Source: CADCUY01 sp964242735 (GTDB lineage Bacteria > Actinomycetota > Actinomycetes > Actinomycetales > Quadrisphaeraceae). From it: 64,000 nucleotides of DNA. Positions 1 to 9,212 of the stretch are shown one piece after another (position 1 is the first letter of the stretch; every line of letters starts with the position of its first letter). The position numbers and the translations under genes were made by a program. The stretch is from NCBI GenBank assembly GCA_964242735.1, contig CAXTAK010000003.1, forward strand, positions 223,187 to 287,186, given 5' to 3'. Below the pieces are notes generated by a model that worked only from the letters and a program-made list of their open reading frames with translations, made no database searches and had not been told where the DNA came from.

Positions 1-2872
1 AGCGGAACTCCGGCGCGGGGTGATCTCCCACGCGGGCGCAGAACACCACCCCGTGCTCCGCGCCGTCGCGCACCAGACCTGTACCGCTCTCCCACGGCAG
101 GGCGAGGACCCGCTGCCGGGTCTCCGTGGAGGCGAAGGCGTCCGCGAGGCGCCGCCGGAACTCCTCGCCGGACGCCGCGGCACTGCCGCCCTCCTCGAAG
201 AGGCTGGCGTCCTCGCGGCGCAGCCTGTCGATCAGCTCCCGCGTCTCGGTCATCACTCCTTCGACCCCCTCGATGCCGGGCAGCACCTGGCCAGTGCCGA
301 ACGCCGCCGCCGCCTGCTGCAGCTTGTGCTGCAGCCTCTCCTCCAACCCCAGCAGCACCTCCAGCTCAGCATCGGGGAAGAAGCACCGCAGCTCGATCTC
401 CTGGTGCGGCGACCCGATCCGGTCGACACGACCGTGGCGCTGCACCAGGCGCATCGGGTTCCACGGCAAGTCGTAGTTGACGATGTTGCGCGCCTGCTGG
501 AGGTTGACGCCCTCGGAGAGCACGTCGGTGCTGATGGCGAGGTCGTACCTGTCGGACGCCGGGTCCGCGTCCGGTGTGCCGCCCGCCGTGAGCGGCGCGA
601 AGCCGAGGATGGCGCTCTGACGGTCCGCGCGACCACCGCCCTGGCCGCCCGTGACCAGCACCGTGCGTCCGGCGTAGGTGGCCAGCCGCGGATCGCTCAA
701 GCAGGCCTCGGCCAGCGCCGATGTGAGGTAGCGGGCTGTGTCGGCGAAGTAGGTGAAGAGCAGCACCTTGCGCCGGTTGCGCGTGTCCTGGGCGCCGATC
801 CCCGCGAAGGCCGCGTCGGCGGCCACCGTCGCCAGCTCCTCGACCAGCGCGGCGACCTTGGGATCGTCGCGCCAGTGGACGCCGGTCACCTCCTGGTGCA
901 GCTCCTCCAGCAGTGCCCGGTCAGCGCTGACCGCCTGTCGCAGGGCGTGGACGTCGTGCTCGCTGGCCCGAGCGGCGTTGTCCGCGCCGAAGGCCTCGTC
1001 GTCCAGACCTGCGGTGACGATCGCGCCCACGTCGTCGGTGTCGCTCGCCGCCCAGGCGCGCAGCGCATCACCGGTGAGCACCCAGCCGCCGTCCAGGGCT
1101 TCGAGGAACTGGTCGTGGGACGCGATCATCACCGCGACCGTGCTGGCGAAGGCGGGAGCGCTCGACTCGAAGCGCTTCAGCAGCGCTGACCGCAGCAGTC
1201 CGGCGTTCTGGGTCTGGTACTGCTCGGTGCGTGCCCCGGCACGGAAGCGCGACGGCACGTAGCGGGCCATGGTGAGCACCCGGCCCTGCTCGCCGAGGAC
1301 GACGCCGCTGTACTCGAAGGCGTCGTCATGGGTGTGCGCACCGAGGGCGGTCGCGAGCCGGTCGAAGAAGCCGGGCAGGACGGCGTCCAGGCGGTAGTCG
1401 ATGCGGCGGACCACCGGCGTCGGGAAGGTGATGGCCACCTCCTTGCCGCCGATCCGGATGCGCTCGTTCGCGTAGTGCCTCTTCACGAACCGGCGGGTGC
1501 GCCGGACGGCGACGGCGTCCAGGACGGCGAACAGGTGCCGTGGGCTGAGGTCCTCCGGTGCCATGGCCAGGGCGTCGCGGAAGTAGCCCTCCAGGCTCGG
1601 CACCCCGATGTCGGCGAACGCGCCGTCCGCGGGGGTGATGTAGCTGATCAGGGTGTGCAGGTCGCGCAGGCTGTTGTTCACCGGTGTGGCGGTCAGCAGC
1701 ACGAGCTCCTTGGGCACCCGCCCGCCGAGCAGCTCACGCATCGCCCCGGCGCGCTGAGTGGTAGCGCTGCGCAGGTGGTGCGCCTCGTCGATGACGACCA
1801 TGGCGTAGTCATCCACCGCGCCGAGACGGCTGCCGCCACGCCCGGCGTGGTCGATGTCGCGGACGAGCTCCTCGTAGGAGACCACCGTGGCGGGCAGGTT
1901 GCGCTCCTCCAGAAAGGGCGTCCAGGTCGAGTCGCGCAGGGTCGCCGAGGCAATGACCAGCACTCGTTGGCGGCGATCGATGGCCGCTTCGCGGATCAGC
2001 TCCCCGGCGAGGAACGTCTTGCCCAGTCCCACCTCGTCCGCGATGATCACGCCTTGGCGCTGGGCGAGGATGCGCTTGGCGCGCCAGACGCCGTCCTGCT
2101 GGAAGCGGGTGAGACCCAGCTCGGAGCGGAAGCCCTGGTCCTCGGCGAGGTCGTGGCCGTAGCGCTCGTGCAGCATCCGCAGGAAGACGTCGAACGGCTG
2201 GTGGGCGGCCCACCGGCTCTCGTACAGGGCCGCGAGGTCGTAGACGTCGCTGCCCTGCCACAGCTCGTCGAACCACTGCGACACCTGCCCGACCGTCGTG
2301 GGGTCGTACTGGCCGAGGTTGAGCTCGCGGTTGGTGGACAGCCCGGCGCGGGTGAAGTTCGACGAGCCCGCCATCACCGCATCGCCGCCAGCACCGGCGA
2401 GGTACGCCTTGCCGTGCAGGAAGCCTGTGGTGAGACGCCGCACCTGCACGTCGTGGCCGCGCAGCCAGGTGACCAGCCGGTGGGCCTCGGCGTCGCACTC
2501 GCGCGTGAAGCCGAGCAGGTCACGGTCCTCGGCGAGCGCCTGCGCGTGGTGCAGCAGGGCAGGCGCCAGCGTGGGATCGGCGGATCGCCGGCGGCTGCGC
2601 GCCGCCAGCGGGCGCACCGTGGTGCGCACCGCGGCGTCGGTGGGTTCTGCGCCAAGCAGCAGCCGCACGGGGCCCGCCCGCTCCAGCTCGTCGGCGAGGA
2701 GGGTGAAACCGCCGACGTTGAAGTACGCAGAGGCGATGGCGAGGTCCGGCGAGGCCTTCAGGTAGGTGCGGAAGCGGTGGAGCATGGCGTTGAGCGCCGA
2801 CGAGACAGTCTCGTGCTCGTCGCCGTGGTGGCGGTTGGTGGCGAACTCCGGGCGACCCTCGACGGCGGTCAC
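1..2872 (-). CDS. SNF2-family helicase with N-terminal PLD nuclease domain (3' end outside window)
   Basis: The GTG start at 2872 overlaps the stop of the upstream methyltransferase gene (GTGA), so the two are translationally coupled. About 957 codons are visible and the frame runs off the left edge. N-terminal residues contain a phospholipase D-type motif (FLHGKAYL followed by GSSNFTRAGL), as in HKD nucleases fused to Snf2 helicases. The helicase part shows Walker A (DEVGLGKT), a DEAH box (VVIDEAHHLR), LLTATPVNN, and motif VI (YDLPWNPMRLVQRHGRVDRIG-type) typical of RapA/SNF2 ATPases. Inferred role: ATP-dependent translocation coupled to DNA cleavage in a restriction or DISARM-like defence system. 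The family assignment is firm; the system class cannot be settled because downstream genes are missing. Confidence 0.85.
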   Translation of the reverse strand, partial: MTAVEGRPEFATNRHHGDEHETVSSALNAMLHRFRTYLKASPDLAIASAYFNVGGFTLLADELERAGPVRLLLGAEPTDAAVRTTVRPLAARSRRRSADPTLAPALLHHAQALAEDRDLLGFTRECDAEAHRLVTWLRGHDVQVRRLTTGFLHGKAYLAGAGGDAVMAGSSNFTRAGLSTNRELNLGQYDPTTVGQVSQWFDELWQGSDVYDLAALYESRWAAHQPFDVFLRMLHERYGHDLAEDQGFRSELGLTRFQQDGVWRAKRILAQRQGVIIADEVGLGKTFLAGELIREAAIDRRQRVLVIASATLRDSTWTPFLEERNLPATVVSYEELVRDIDHAGRGGSRLGAVDDYAMVVIDEAHHLRSATTQRAGAMRELLGGRVPKELVLLTATPVNNSLRDLHTLISYITPADGAFADIGVPSLEGYFRDALAMAPEDLSPRHLFAVLDAVAVRRTRRFVKRHYANERIRIGGKEVAITFPTPVVRRIDYRLDAVLPGFFDRLATALGAHTHDDAFEYSGVVLGEQGRVLTMARYVPSRFRAGARTEQYQTQNAGLLRSALLKRFESSAPAFASTVAVMIASHDQFLEALDGGWVLTGDALRAWAASDTDDVGAIVTAGLDDEAFGADNAARASEHDVHALRQAVSADRALLEELHQEVTGVHWRDDPKVAALVEELATVAADAAFAGIGAQDTRNRRKVLLFTYFADTARYLTSALAEACLSDPRLATYAGRTVLVTGGQGGGRADRQSAILGFAPLTAGGTPDADPASDRYDLAISTDVLSEGVNLQQARNIVNYDLPWNPMRLVQRHGRVDRIGSPHQEIELRCFFPDAELEVLLGLEERLQHKLQQAAAAFGTGQVLPGIEGVEGVMTETRELIDRLRREDASLFEEGGSAAASGEEFRRRLADAFASTETRQRVLALPWESGTGLVRDGAEHGVVFCARVGDHPAPEFR

Positions 2873-5800
2873 GCGCCATCGCCTCCAGCTTGCCAGGAAT
2901 TGAGATGGGAGAGAACAGCCGATCTGCGCTGCTCTTGATTTCGGAAGAGCGGTGCCATCAACTCTTCAGACACACCGAATAAAAGTATTGCTAGAGCATC
3001 AATCTCCGCCGAGGCATCGGCTCGTGCATCAGGTGTGATGATCGGCTCGCCAAACCGATCCCATGGCGTGTAATCCCCGGAGGGCTCACCTATGGCCAAG
3101 CGCGCCGCCAACTCGCCTACGCGAGCAGAGCAAGGATCTTTTAGGTCTAGTTTTGGTATAGGGATGGCATTGAAAATGAAGAAGTTCAAGTTGAGATTCA
3201 TCCGGAGATGACCAAACCAGTCCACAATGATGGACGACAGCATACCGAGCAAGTAGGCCTGTGCAGCTAGATCTCCGCGGGCGAACACTAGATACGGTGC
3301 CTTGTTCGTCAGTACGGCGCCTCGCGGGATCAAGGAGATCCACACCTTTCTTCGATTGCTGGCATGCACAACATCACGGAAGGCGATCCGCGTCGTCCTT
3401 GTAGCAAGCGTCATGGGGTCCTGGATCCACGCCCGCGTCATTCCGCGGAATGGCGAGTCAGAACGACTTGCTGTGCGGGAACGGCGCTCGAAAAGGTACT
3501 CCTCGACCATGGACAGTTGAACGCTATTGAATCGACCTGCCGTAGGCAAGAATTGCAGGTGTCCGACGTTGAGATGGTTCCAGACAGGAGTGTCTGAATC
3601 TTGTCCCGTGAAGAACAACCTTTTACCCTCGTTCGTCGCGTGTAGTTCAGTATTGGGCCTCACGTCAAAGTCGTCACGCGCGGACCCTAGAGCGGGATGC
3701 ATGAGCATCTGCGCAAACAGTCTTAGGTCCGCTTCATCACGAACCACGGGAATGCAGGCTTCGACATCACTGGCCAGGATTGCCGTGGAATCCAGCTCAA
3801 CTCCGCCACCTCCTACCGCGGCGTCGAACTGCACGGCGCTCGCCGCAGGGCCGACCACCCGTACCGTCGACCGGCTTCCGCTCTTCACCACGCCGACTAG
3901 AGCGATGGGCCAACCGGGGTTGACGTCAGTGAACAACCACTCTCGCTCGTTCACCGCAAAGACCACCTCTACGCGCGAGCAGCCCACCACGGCCCTACGC
4001 CAGGGCGCGGATCCCTTCGCCAGGAAGGCAGACCTGGGGAGAATTACTCCCATGCGGCCAGCAGTGGAAATCAATCTCCAGAATCGCCAGGCGAAGGCCT
4101 TGTACAGGTCGGGATCACCAGTACCCATCCCAGGGTAAGATCCGCTGAGGAGGCAAGCCCGCAATGATGCCACGTTGCGGCGCTGTGTTTGAAACTCCGC
4201 CTCTAGATCTGGTCGATTACTTCGAAGCTCGTCTAGGCGGGCGGCCTGAGTAGTTGAGGGTAGCTTCTTGATACCAGGAAATCGCATTCCCCAAAAATCG
4301 AGTGACTCGATAGTCACTTCTTCCCACGGTGGATTGCCGAGGATGACGTCGAAGCCAGGCACGGCTCGTTGGAACACCTCAGGAAACGTCACCGGGAAGT
4401 GCAGCGCCTCCAGCTCGCGGAGCCGCGTCGACACATCCGCCCGCCGGCCGGCCGCCATGACCGCCTCCGCACCCGACAGCGCCAACAGCGGAAGATCCAG
4501 CATCCCGAGCCGCCCCGCGACAGCGGCATCGAGCAACGCCCGTGCCGGCTCGGCGAGGAGCAGGGCCTCAGCATGCGCGGCCTCGGCCTCATCGACTTCC
4601 GCGGCCGTGGCCTCAGCGGTGCGGCGCACCCGTCCAAGCACGTCGGCCGCGGCGTCGAGCGCCGCGCGCATCGGCTCCTCGAACAACGAGATCTGCCCAG
4701 CCGCCCGAGCCGCCGCACCCCGGGCTCCCCTCGCCGAGCCGGTCAGCACGTCCAGCGCCTCGTCGAGCGTGCCTATACCGGTGAGACTGTTCCCCTGCAC
4801 CAGCCCGTGGTCCAGCGCCGACATCGGCAGTCCGGGGACGAAGGTGTGGATCCACACCGCGAGCCGCGCCAGGTCGACGGCGATCTGGTTGACGTCGATG
4901 CCGTAGATGCAGCGCCGGGCGACCTGGCGGCGCAACAGGGTCGCCTGGTCGATCTCGGGCAGGGCACTGACGCCCACCGCCTCAAGCCCAGCGAAGGCCG
5001 TCTCACGCAGGCGGGTCAGCTCGGCGTCCACCTGCGGCAGCGGGCTCTCGACGAGGAAGGCGCTGAAGCGCAGAGCGATGTGGTCGATCGCCGCGAGCAG
5101 GAAGTGCCCCGAGCCCATGGCGATGTCGGCGACGCGCAGGTCGAAGAACATGGCGGAGGCGGCCGCTTCGTCGCCGGCGTCCATGGTGTCGCCGACCCGA
5201 GCCAGGTGCTCGTCGATCGCTGGGTCGAGCGCGGTGCGGATGAGGTGCTCGACCGCGAAGGGCTTGGTGAAGTAGGAGCCGGTGGCCTTGCGCGCCCCCG
5301 AGGCGTTGTGGAAGTAAATCTGCCCCGCGCGGACGTCCGCCTCGGCGCCAGCGCGTGCCGGGACGTAGTTCTGCTGGGCGTCCAGCGCCAGGTCGGACGG
5401 AGCGATCGAGAGCGACGACTCCAGCAGCCCCTCGTAGATGGTGCCGAACTCGCGCACGCTGAGGGCGGTGAAGTCCACGGGCCCGCGCGTGCCGTCGTTC
5501 CCGGCGTCGACCAGCAGCGCCACCAGGGCCGGACCGATCTCGGCGTTCGTCAGCTGCATGCCGGCGATGGCCCGCCCGCGGTCGTCGACGGCGGCGAAGA
5601 GGGCGCCGCCGTACTCCGGCACTCCCCACTCGCGGTGACCCTGGCTGACTGCCGCCCAGATGTGGGTGAGGTCGTGCCACAGGTCAGTCGCCGCCGGGTC
5701 GTGGTCGACGCGTCCGTGCTCGGCCATCACCGCCGTGTAGTCGCGAGCCCTCGTCTTCAGCGCTTTCCGGGTATACACGGTGTTGAGGCGGTAGGGCAGG

Positions 5801-6927
5801 AGAGCGCGGTCCTCCGCGTAGGCGACGAAGAGCAGCCGGAAGAGCACCACGAGGGTGACGTGGTACGCCTCACGCAGCTGCGCCTCATCGGTCGCGTGGA
5901 GGCGACTCGCGATGGTCTCGGCCAGGCGCGGGACGACGTCGCGGTACACGCGGTCGCGCAAGCGCGCGCCGAGACCGGTGGCGTGGTCGGAGGACGACTT
6001 GAGGATCTCCGCGACGCTGCCGTCGGCGCGCAGCGCGGCCGGGCTGAGCAGCAGCTCGAGGTACCCGAGGCGGTCGTCGGCGAGGGCCCGCACCGACAGC
6101 TCGGTGAACGTCGCCGTGGCCCCCTTCCGGCCGACTCCGACGTCCGGGTTCGCCGCGTACAGCCGGACGACATCGCCCTGCACCGCCAGCACCCAGGTCA
6201 GCTCCTGGGCCTGGGCCAGTGCGAGCCCGTACTCGATGGGCGAGGAGGCGTTGAACCGCACTGCACGGCGATCGAAGACCTCGTCACCCTCGAGCAGCAC
6301 GGCGACAGCGCGCTGCACTCCGTGCTCGCGCAGCAGGTGGCTGCCCGATCCGTGAGGAGTGGCCTCCCAGCCCAGTGTCCTCAGCAAGTCGATGCCGCGG
6401 CGGCCACGCAGCGACTGCGAGCGGGCGACCGCTGCGTCCCAGTCCGGCCGGCCGGGCACCCGCTGGTCGAGCTCGTAGCCGGCGAAGAGCCCTTCGTTGC
6501 GCAGCCCGGGCACGAGCGCGTCGTCCTGCTCGGTGAAGAGGGAAGCGAGCAACGCCTCCGCCTCGGCAGTGGTCACCGCGTCCAGCGCCTCGCCGACGAG
6601 CCGCTCGACCTGGCTGAGGGCGACGTGACGGCGCACCGGCCTCTCGTCCCGCAGGCCGACGAGGTCGGCCACTCCCACGCCGCCCTCCAGGTAGGCGTGG
6701 ACGACGAGCACGGGGGTGGCGCGCCTGGCCGACCGGTCGCGCCACGTGCGCCGCACGTCGTCGATGCGGGTGTGGGCGTGGCCGCGCAGGTACACCACCT
6801 CCAGCGCCGCGAAGGCGGCGTCCCCGAGGTAGACCCCGTCGCAGGTCACACCCTCGGGCAGGACCGACGGGCTCCACCGGGTCGACAGGTGGTCCTGGAG
6901 GAACGACTCCAGCTCTGAGGTCGGCAT
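2869..6927 (-). CDS. Eco57I/type IIG-like N6-adenine DNA methyltransferase, 1352 aa
   Basis: The ATG at 6927 is preceded by an AGGGAG ribosome-binding site. The SAM-binding motif I lies at about residues 601-608 (DIAMGSGHF) and catalytic motif IV is NPPW at about 865-868, as in gamma-class N6-adenine methyltransferases. About 500 residues precede motif I, as in type IIG/BREX/DISARM-type large methyltransferases, and a target-recognition region follows NPPW. It methylates host DNA for self-recognition, or both cuts and methylates if the N-terminus is a nuclease; I see no clear PD-D/EXK motif. It is cotranscribed with the PLD-helicase gene. The last ~490 codons (2880-4370) are strikingly AT-richer than the rest of the gene, suggesting that the specificity module was replaced by recombination. 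Confidence 0.87.
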   Translation of the reverse strand: MPTSELESFLQDHLSTRWSPSVLPEGVTCDGVYLGDAAFAALEVVYLRGHAHTRIDDVRRTWRDRSARRATPVLVVHAYLEGGVGVADLVGLRDERPVRRHVALSQVERLVGEALDAVTTAEAEALLASLFTEQDDALVPGLRNEGLFAGYELDQRVPGRPDWDAAVARSQSLRGRRGIDLLRTLGWEATPHGSGSHLLREHGVQRAVAVLLEGDEVFDRRAVRFNASSPIEYGLALAQAQELTWVLAVQGDVVRLYAANPDVGVGRKGATATFTELSVRALADDRLGYLELLLSPAALRADGSVAEILKSSSDHATGLGARLRDRVYRDVVPRLAETIASRLHATDEAQLREAYHVTLVVLFRLLFVAYAEDRALLPYRLNTVYTRKALKTRARDYTAVMAEHGRVDHDPAATDLWHDLTHIWAAVSQGHREWGVPEYGGALFAAVDDRGRAIAGMQLTNAEIGPALVALLVDAGNDGTRGPVDFTALSVREFGTIYEGLLESSLSIAPSDLALDAQQNYVPARAGAEADVRAGQIYFHNASGARKATGSYFTKPFAVEHLIRTALDPAIDEHLARVGDTMDAGDEAAASAMFFDLRVADIAMGSGHFLLAAIDHIALRFSAFLVESPLPQVDAELTRLRETAFAGLEAVGVSALPEIDQATLLRRQVARRCIYGIDVNQIAVDLARLAVWIHTFVPGLPMSALDHGLVQGNSLTGIGTLDEALDVLTGSARGARGAAARAAGQISLFEEPMRAALDAAADVLGRVRRTAEATAAEVDEAEAAHAEALLLAEPARALLDAAVAGRLGMLDLPLLALSGAEAVMAAGRRADVSTRLRELEALHFPVTFPEVFQRAVPGFDVILGNPPWEEVTIESLDFWGMRFPGIKKLPSTTQAARLDELRSNRPDLEAEFQTQRRNVASLRACLLSGSYPGMGTGDPDLYKAFAWRFWRLISTAGRMGVILPRSAFLAKGSAPWRRAVVGCSRVEVVFAVNEREWLFTDVNPGWPIALVGVVKSGSRSTVRVVGPAASAVQFDAAVGGGGVELDSTAILASDVEACIPVVRDEADLRLFAQMLMHPALGSARDDFDVRPNTELHATNEGKRLFFTGQDSDTPVWNHLNVGHLQFLPTAGRFNSVQLSMVEEYLFERRSRTASRSDSPFRGMTRAWIQDPMTLATRTTRIAFRDVVHASNRRKVWISLIPRGAVLTNKAPYLVFARGDLAAQAYLLGMLSSIIVDWFGHLRMNLNLNFFIFNAIPIPKLDLKDPCSARVGELAARLAIGEPSGDYTPWDRFGEPIITPDARADASAEIDALAILLFGVSEELMAPLFRNQEQRRSAVLSHLNSWQAGGDGA

Positions 6928-6976
6928 CTCGGTCTCCCTGCGACGGCGGCGTCACCGGGGACCCGACCAGCGACGA

Positions 6977-6992
6977 GCCGTGTATACACGGC
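6977..6992. promoter_or_regulatory. 16-bp perfect palindrome, candidate operator of the XRE controller
   Basis: GCCGTGTATACACGGC is a perfect palindrome located 50 bp upstream of the methyltransferase start and 35 bp upstream of the divergent XRE gene. Controller proteins of restriction-modification systems bind such symmetric sites in shared promoter regions. Seen directly; the binding partner is inferred from position. Confidence 0.6.
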
Positions 6993-7026
6993 TGACCTCC
7001 ACTCTTCTGCCGGTCAACGTGACGAG

Positions 7027-7293
7027 GTGCCCGAGGAGTCGCTGCTTGAACGCCATCTGGCGCAGCGGCTCGCCTCGCGGCTCCGGGACTTGCGCGACGC
7101 CAGCGGCTTGACGCAGGAGCAGGTCGCGCACGCAGCGGTCATCAACCGGAACCACTACCAGCTGCTGGAGTCAGGGCTCAGCGACCGTGCCAAGGGCACG
7201 CCGGCCAACCCGCGGCTGTCGACTCTGGTGTCCTTGGCCGTCGTGCTCGGAACGACGGTGCCGGAGCTCATCGATGACGTCTTCGGCCAGTAG
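7027..7293 (+). CDS. XRE-family helix-turn-helix controller protein, 88 aa
   Basis: Small all-alpha regulator with an XRE/Cro-type helix-turn-helix at roughly residues 15-60 (RLRDLRDASGLTQEQVAHAA, then NHYQLLESG) and a short C-terminus ending in VFGQ. It starts with GTG; no better in-frame start lies between it and the palindrome. It is divergent from the methyltransferase-helicase operon, the usual arrangement of a C-protein that times methylase versus restriction expression. Length and motif fit the family well. The target being the 6977-6992 palindrome is inference. Confidence 0.85.
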   Translation: MPEESLLERHLAQRLASRLRDLRDASGLTQEQVAHAAVINRNHYQLLESGLSDRAKGTPANPRLSTLVSLAVVLGTTVPELIDDVFGQ

Positions 7294-7457
7294 AACCGTC
7301 CTGACAATCGGCAGGTGGCTGGATCGAGATGAGCAGCGCTGTCGCTACGCACAGGTGGGCGACGTGCGAGCGAGGTCCAGGACCAGCGGAAGGGCCGACC
7401 GCCGTCGTGCGACCACGACGCGGCCCGCCGCCCCCACGGTGCGCTACTGTCCCGTCA

Positions 7458-7546
7458 CGACCATCCAGAGTGGCTGAGAGACCTGGCTCGACGACGCCAC
7501 AGCAACCACCCCTCGGGGCAGGTGCTTCCGCCAGGGACGATGGAGG
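7458..7546 (+). ncRNA. SAM riboswitch (S-box leader)
   Basis: The stretch carries the S-box core in order: CCATC (7461-7465), AGAG-TGG-CTGAGAGAC, GGCTCGACGACGCCACAGCAACC, a GC-rich hairpin CCCCTCGGGG, GGTGCTTCC, then GATGG (7539-7543) closing the P1 helix with CCATC. It lies upstream of a leader peptide and sulfur-acquisition genes, which matches the known use of SAM riboswitches to shut off sulfur genes when S-adenosylmethionine is plentiful. Subclass within the SAM-I clan is not resolved by eye. Confidence 0.85.
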
Positions 7547-7556
7547 ACCACCCGTG

Positions 7557-7667
7557 ATGATCACCACCCACCCGGCGCACCCGGCGCTCGTCCGACGCCT
7601 GCACGTCGACCTGCTGCGCACCGGCGCGACCCGGTGTCGAATGTCGCGCACCGCCCGTCGGGCTTGA
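7557..7667 (+). CDS. Short leader peptide of the actinobacterial sulfur-gene type
   Basis: A 36-residue frame starts at ATG 7557 (or GTG 7554) just behind the SAM riboswitch and contains RRLHVDLLRTGATRCR, resembling the small HVDLLR-containing leader peptides found upstream of sulfur and cysteine genes in actinobacteria. It ends 159 bp before the binding-protein gene. Translation of such peptides is thought to tune downstream expression. Only one Cys is present, so simple poly-Cys attenuation is not evident. Confidence 0.65.
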   Translation: MITTHPAHPALVRRLHVDLLRTGATRCRMSRTARRA

Positions 7668-7826
7668 GGATCCGCCCGCCGGCGTGAGACCACCCGCGTA
7701 GGGCTCAGGAGCCCGCGCGCTCAGCACCACCGCTCGCCGACCGCCCGCTCCGCCGCGCGCGCCACCGCGCCGCGGAGCACCCACGCGCCCGGCAGACCAC
7801 TCGCCCCGCCACTCCCTGGAGCCCCC

Positions 7827-9212
7827 GTGCCCGTCGCCGTCCCCTCCCGCCACTCACCGACCGGCCTCCCCCACCTCGGCCGCCCCACCCGCCGCCAGGT
7901 CCTGCGCTCGGTGCTGCTCGCCTCCGGCGCCGGCGCCACCGGAGCTCTGGCGGGCTGCGGCACGGGCGGCGCCGCCCCGGCGCTGGCAGCTGACAGCGCC
8001 GGTGACCTGCAGGGCGTGACGCTGCGCCTCATGGTCAACCAGCCGCACGTCCTCGCCTTCGACGAGCTGCTCGCCCCCGCCTTCGCCGAGGAGTTCGGCG
8101 GCACCCTCGAGGTCACCGCCATCCCCTACGACCAGCTGACGAGCAAGCAGATCCTCGACGTGCAGGGCGGGGCGGGCGAGTTCGACGTCTTCGACTACTT
8201 CTACTTCGGGCTCGGCGCCCTCGTCGACGCCGGGGCCCTCGTCGACCTCACCGACTTCCTCGACGGCAGCGCCGGGGCCGACACCGCCGACTTCCTGCCC
8301 TCGCTGTACGACGCGTACACCCTCGCCGACGGCCGGCGCTACGGCCTGCCCTTCGACGGGGACACGCACGTCCTCTACTACAACACCGCCCTGCTCGAGC
8401 AGGTCGGGGCGCAGCCGCCGACGACGTGGGACGAGTACGACGAGGTGGCGCGGGCCATCACCGCGGCCGGCGGCGGTGAGGTGTTCGGCGCCGCCGTCGA
8501 GGGGCAGCAGGTGCCGATGATCCTGGGCTGCTCGTTCATCAACCGCCTCGCCGGGTACGGCGGCGCGCTCGTGGACGCCGACGGGAACCCGACCCTGACC
8601 ACCGACGCCGCCGCGGCCGCCCTGCAGCACCTCGTCGACGTCGCGCCGCACGCCCTTCCCACACCGCTGCAGGTGGGCTTCGACGAGGCCAACAGCGCGT
8701 TCCTCTCGGGGAGGGCCGCGATGATCGACACCTGGACCGACCTGGGGCTGAAGGCGCAGGACCCCGAGGGCTCGGCGATCGTCGACGGCTGGGGCGTCGT
8801 CCCCCTGCCCGTCGGCGGCGCCAACACCACCCCCCGCACCGCCCTGAACTCCGGGTTCGGCCTGGGGGTCTCGACCGCCTCGGCGCAGGCCGACGCGGCG
8901 GCCGCCTTCGTGGTGTGGGCGACCGACGCCGCGCGCAACCTGCTGCTCGCGAGGACCGGGGGGTCCGGCATCGACCCGGCCCGCACCAGCGTGCTCGCGG
9001 CGCCCGAGTACGCCACGGCGAGCGCCCCGGCCACCGAGACCATCGCCGCCGGCCTCACCGGCGACCCCCTGGTGTGGCCGAAGGACCCCGGGGCGCCGAA
9101 GCGCCTGCAGGACCTCGTCGACCAGCTCGCCCTCGCGCTCACCGGCGAGCAGGACGTCGAGACCTCCCTGCAACGGGCGCAGGACGGGTGGGAGCGCGGT
9201 GCCGCCACGTGA
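7827..9212 (+). CDS. ABC transporter extracellular solute-binding protein (family 1, lipoprotein)
   Basis: 461 residues from GTG 7827. The N-terminus has a twin-arginine-like RRQVLRS followed by a hydrophobic run and lipobox LAGC, so the mature protein is a membrane-anchored lipoprotein exported by Tat or Sec. The rest has the family 1 (carbohydrate/CUT1-type) fold signature, including FDVFDYFYFGLGALVDAGAL and GRRYGLPFDGDTHVLYYN. It is first in a stop-start-coupled operon with two permeases and three flavin-dependent oxygenase-type enzymes, all behind a SAM riboswitch. The ligand is therefore inferred to be an organosulfur compound rather than a sugar; the exact ligand is unknown. Confidence 0.85.
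   Translation: MPVAVPSRHSPTGLPHLGRPTRRQVLRSVLLASGAGATGALAGCGTGGAAPALAADSAGDLQGVTLRLMVNQPHVLAFDELLAPAFAEEFGGTLEVTAIPYDQLTSKQILDVQGGAGEFDVFDYFYFGLGALVDAGALVDLTDFLDGSAGADTADFLPSLYDAYTLADGRRYGLPFDGDTHVLYYNTALLEQVGAQPPTTWDEYDEVARAITAAGGGEVFGAAVEGQQVPMILGCSFINRLAGYGGALVDADGNPTLTTDAAAAALQHLVDVAPHALPTPLQVGFDEANSAFLSGRAAMIDTWTDLGLKAQDPEGSAIVDGWGVVPLPVGGANTTPRTALNSGFGLGVSTASAQADAAAAFVVWATDAARNLLLARTGGSGIDPARTSVLAAPEYATASAPATETIAAGLTGDPLVWPKDPGAPKRLQDLVDQLALALTGEQDVETSLQRAQDGWERGAAT

Noticed and set aside
1328..2938. Long plus-strand open frame opposite the helicase gene
   Set aside because: It mirrors the minus-strand helicase with SNF2 motifs; the plus translation is low-complexity Arg/Val/Gly text without motifs.
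4369..6918. 849-codon plus-strand frame opposite the methyltransferase
   Set aside because: Antisense shadow typical of high-G+C genes; the minus strand holds motif I and NPPW.
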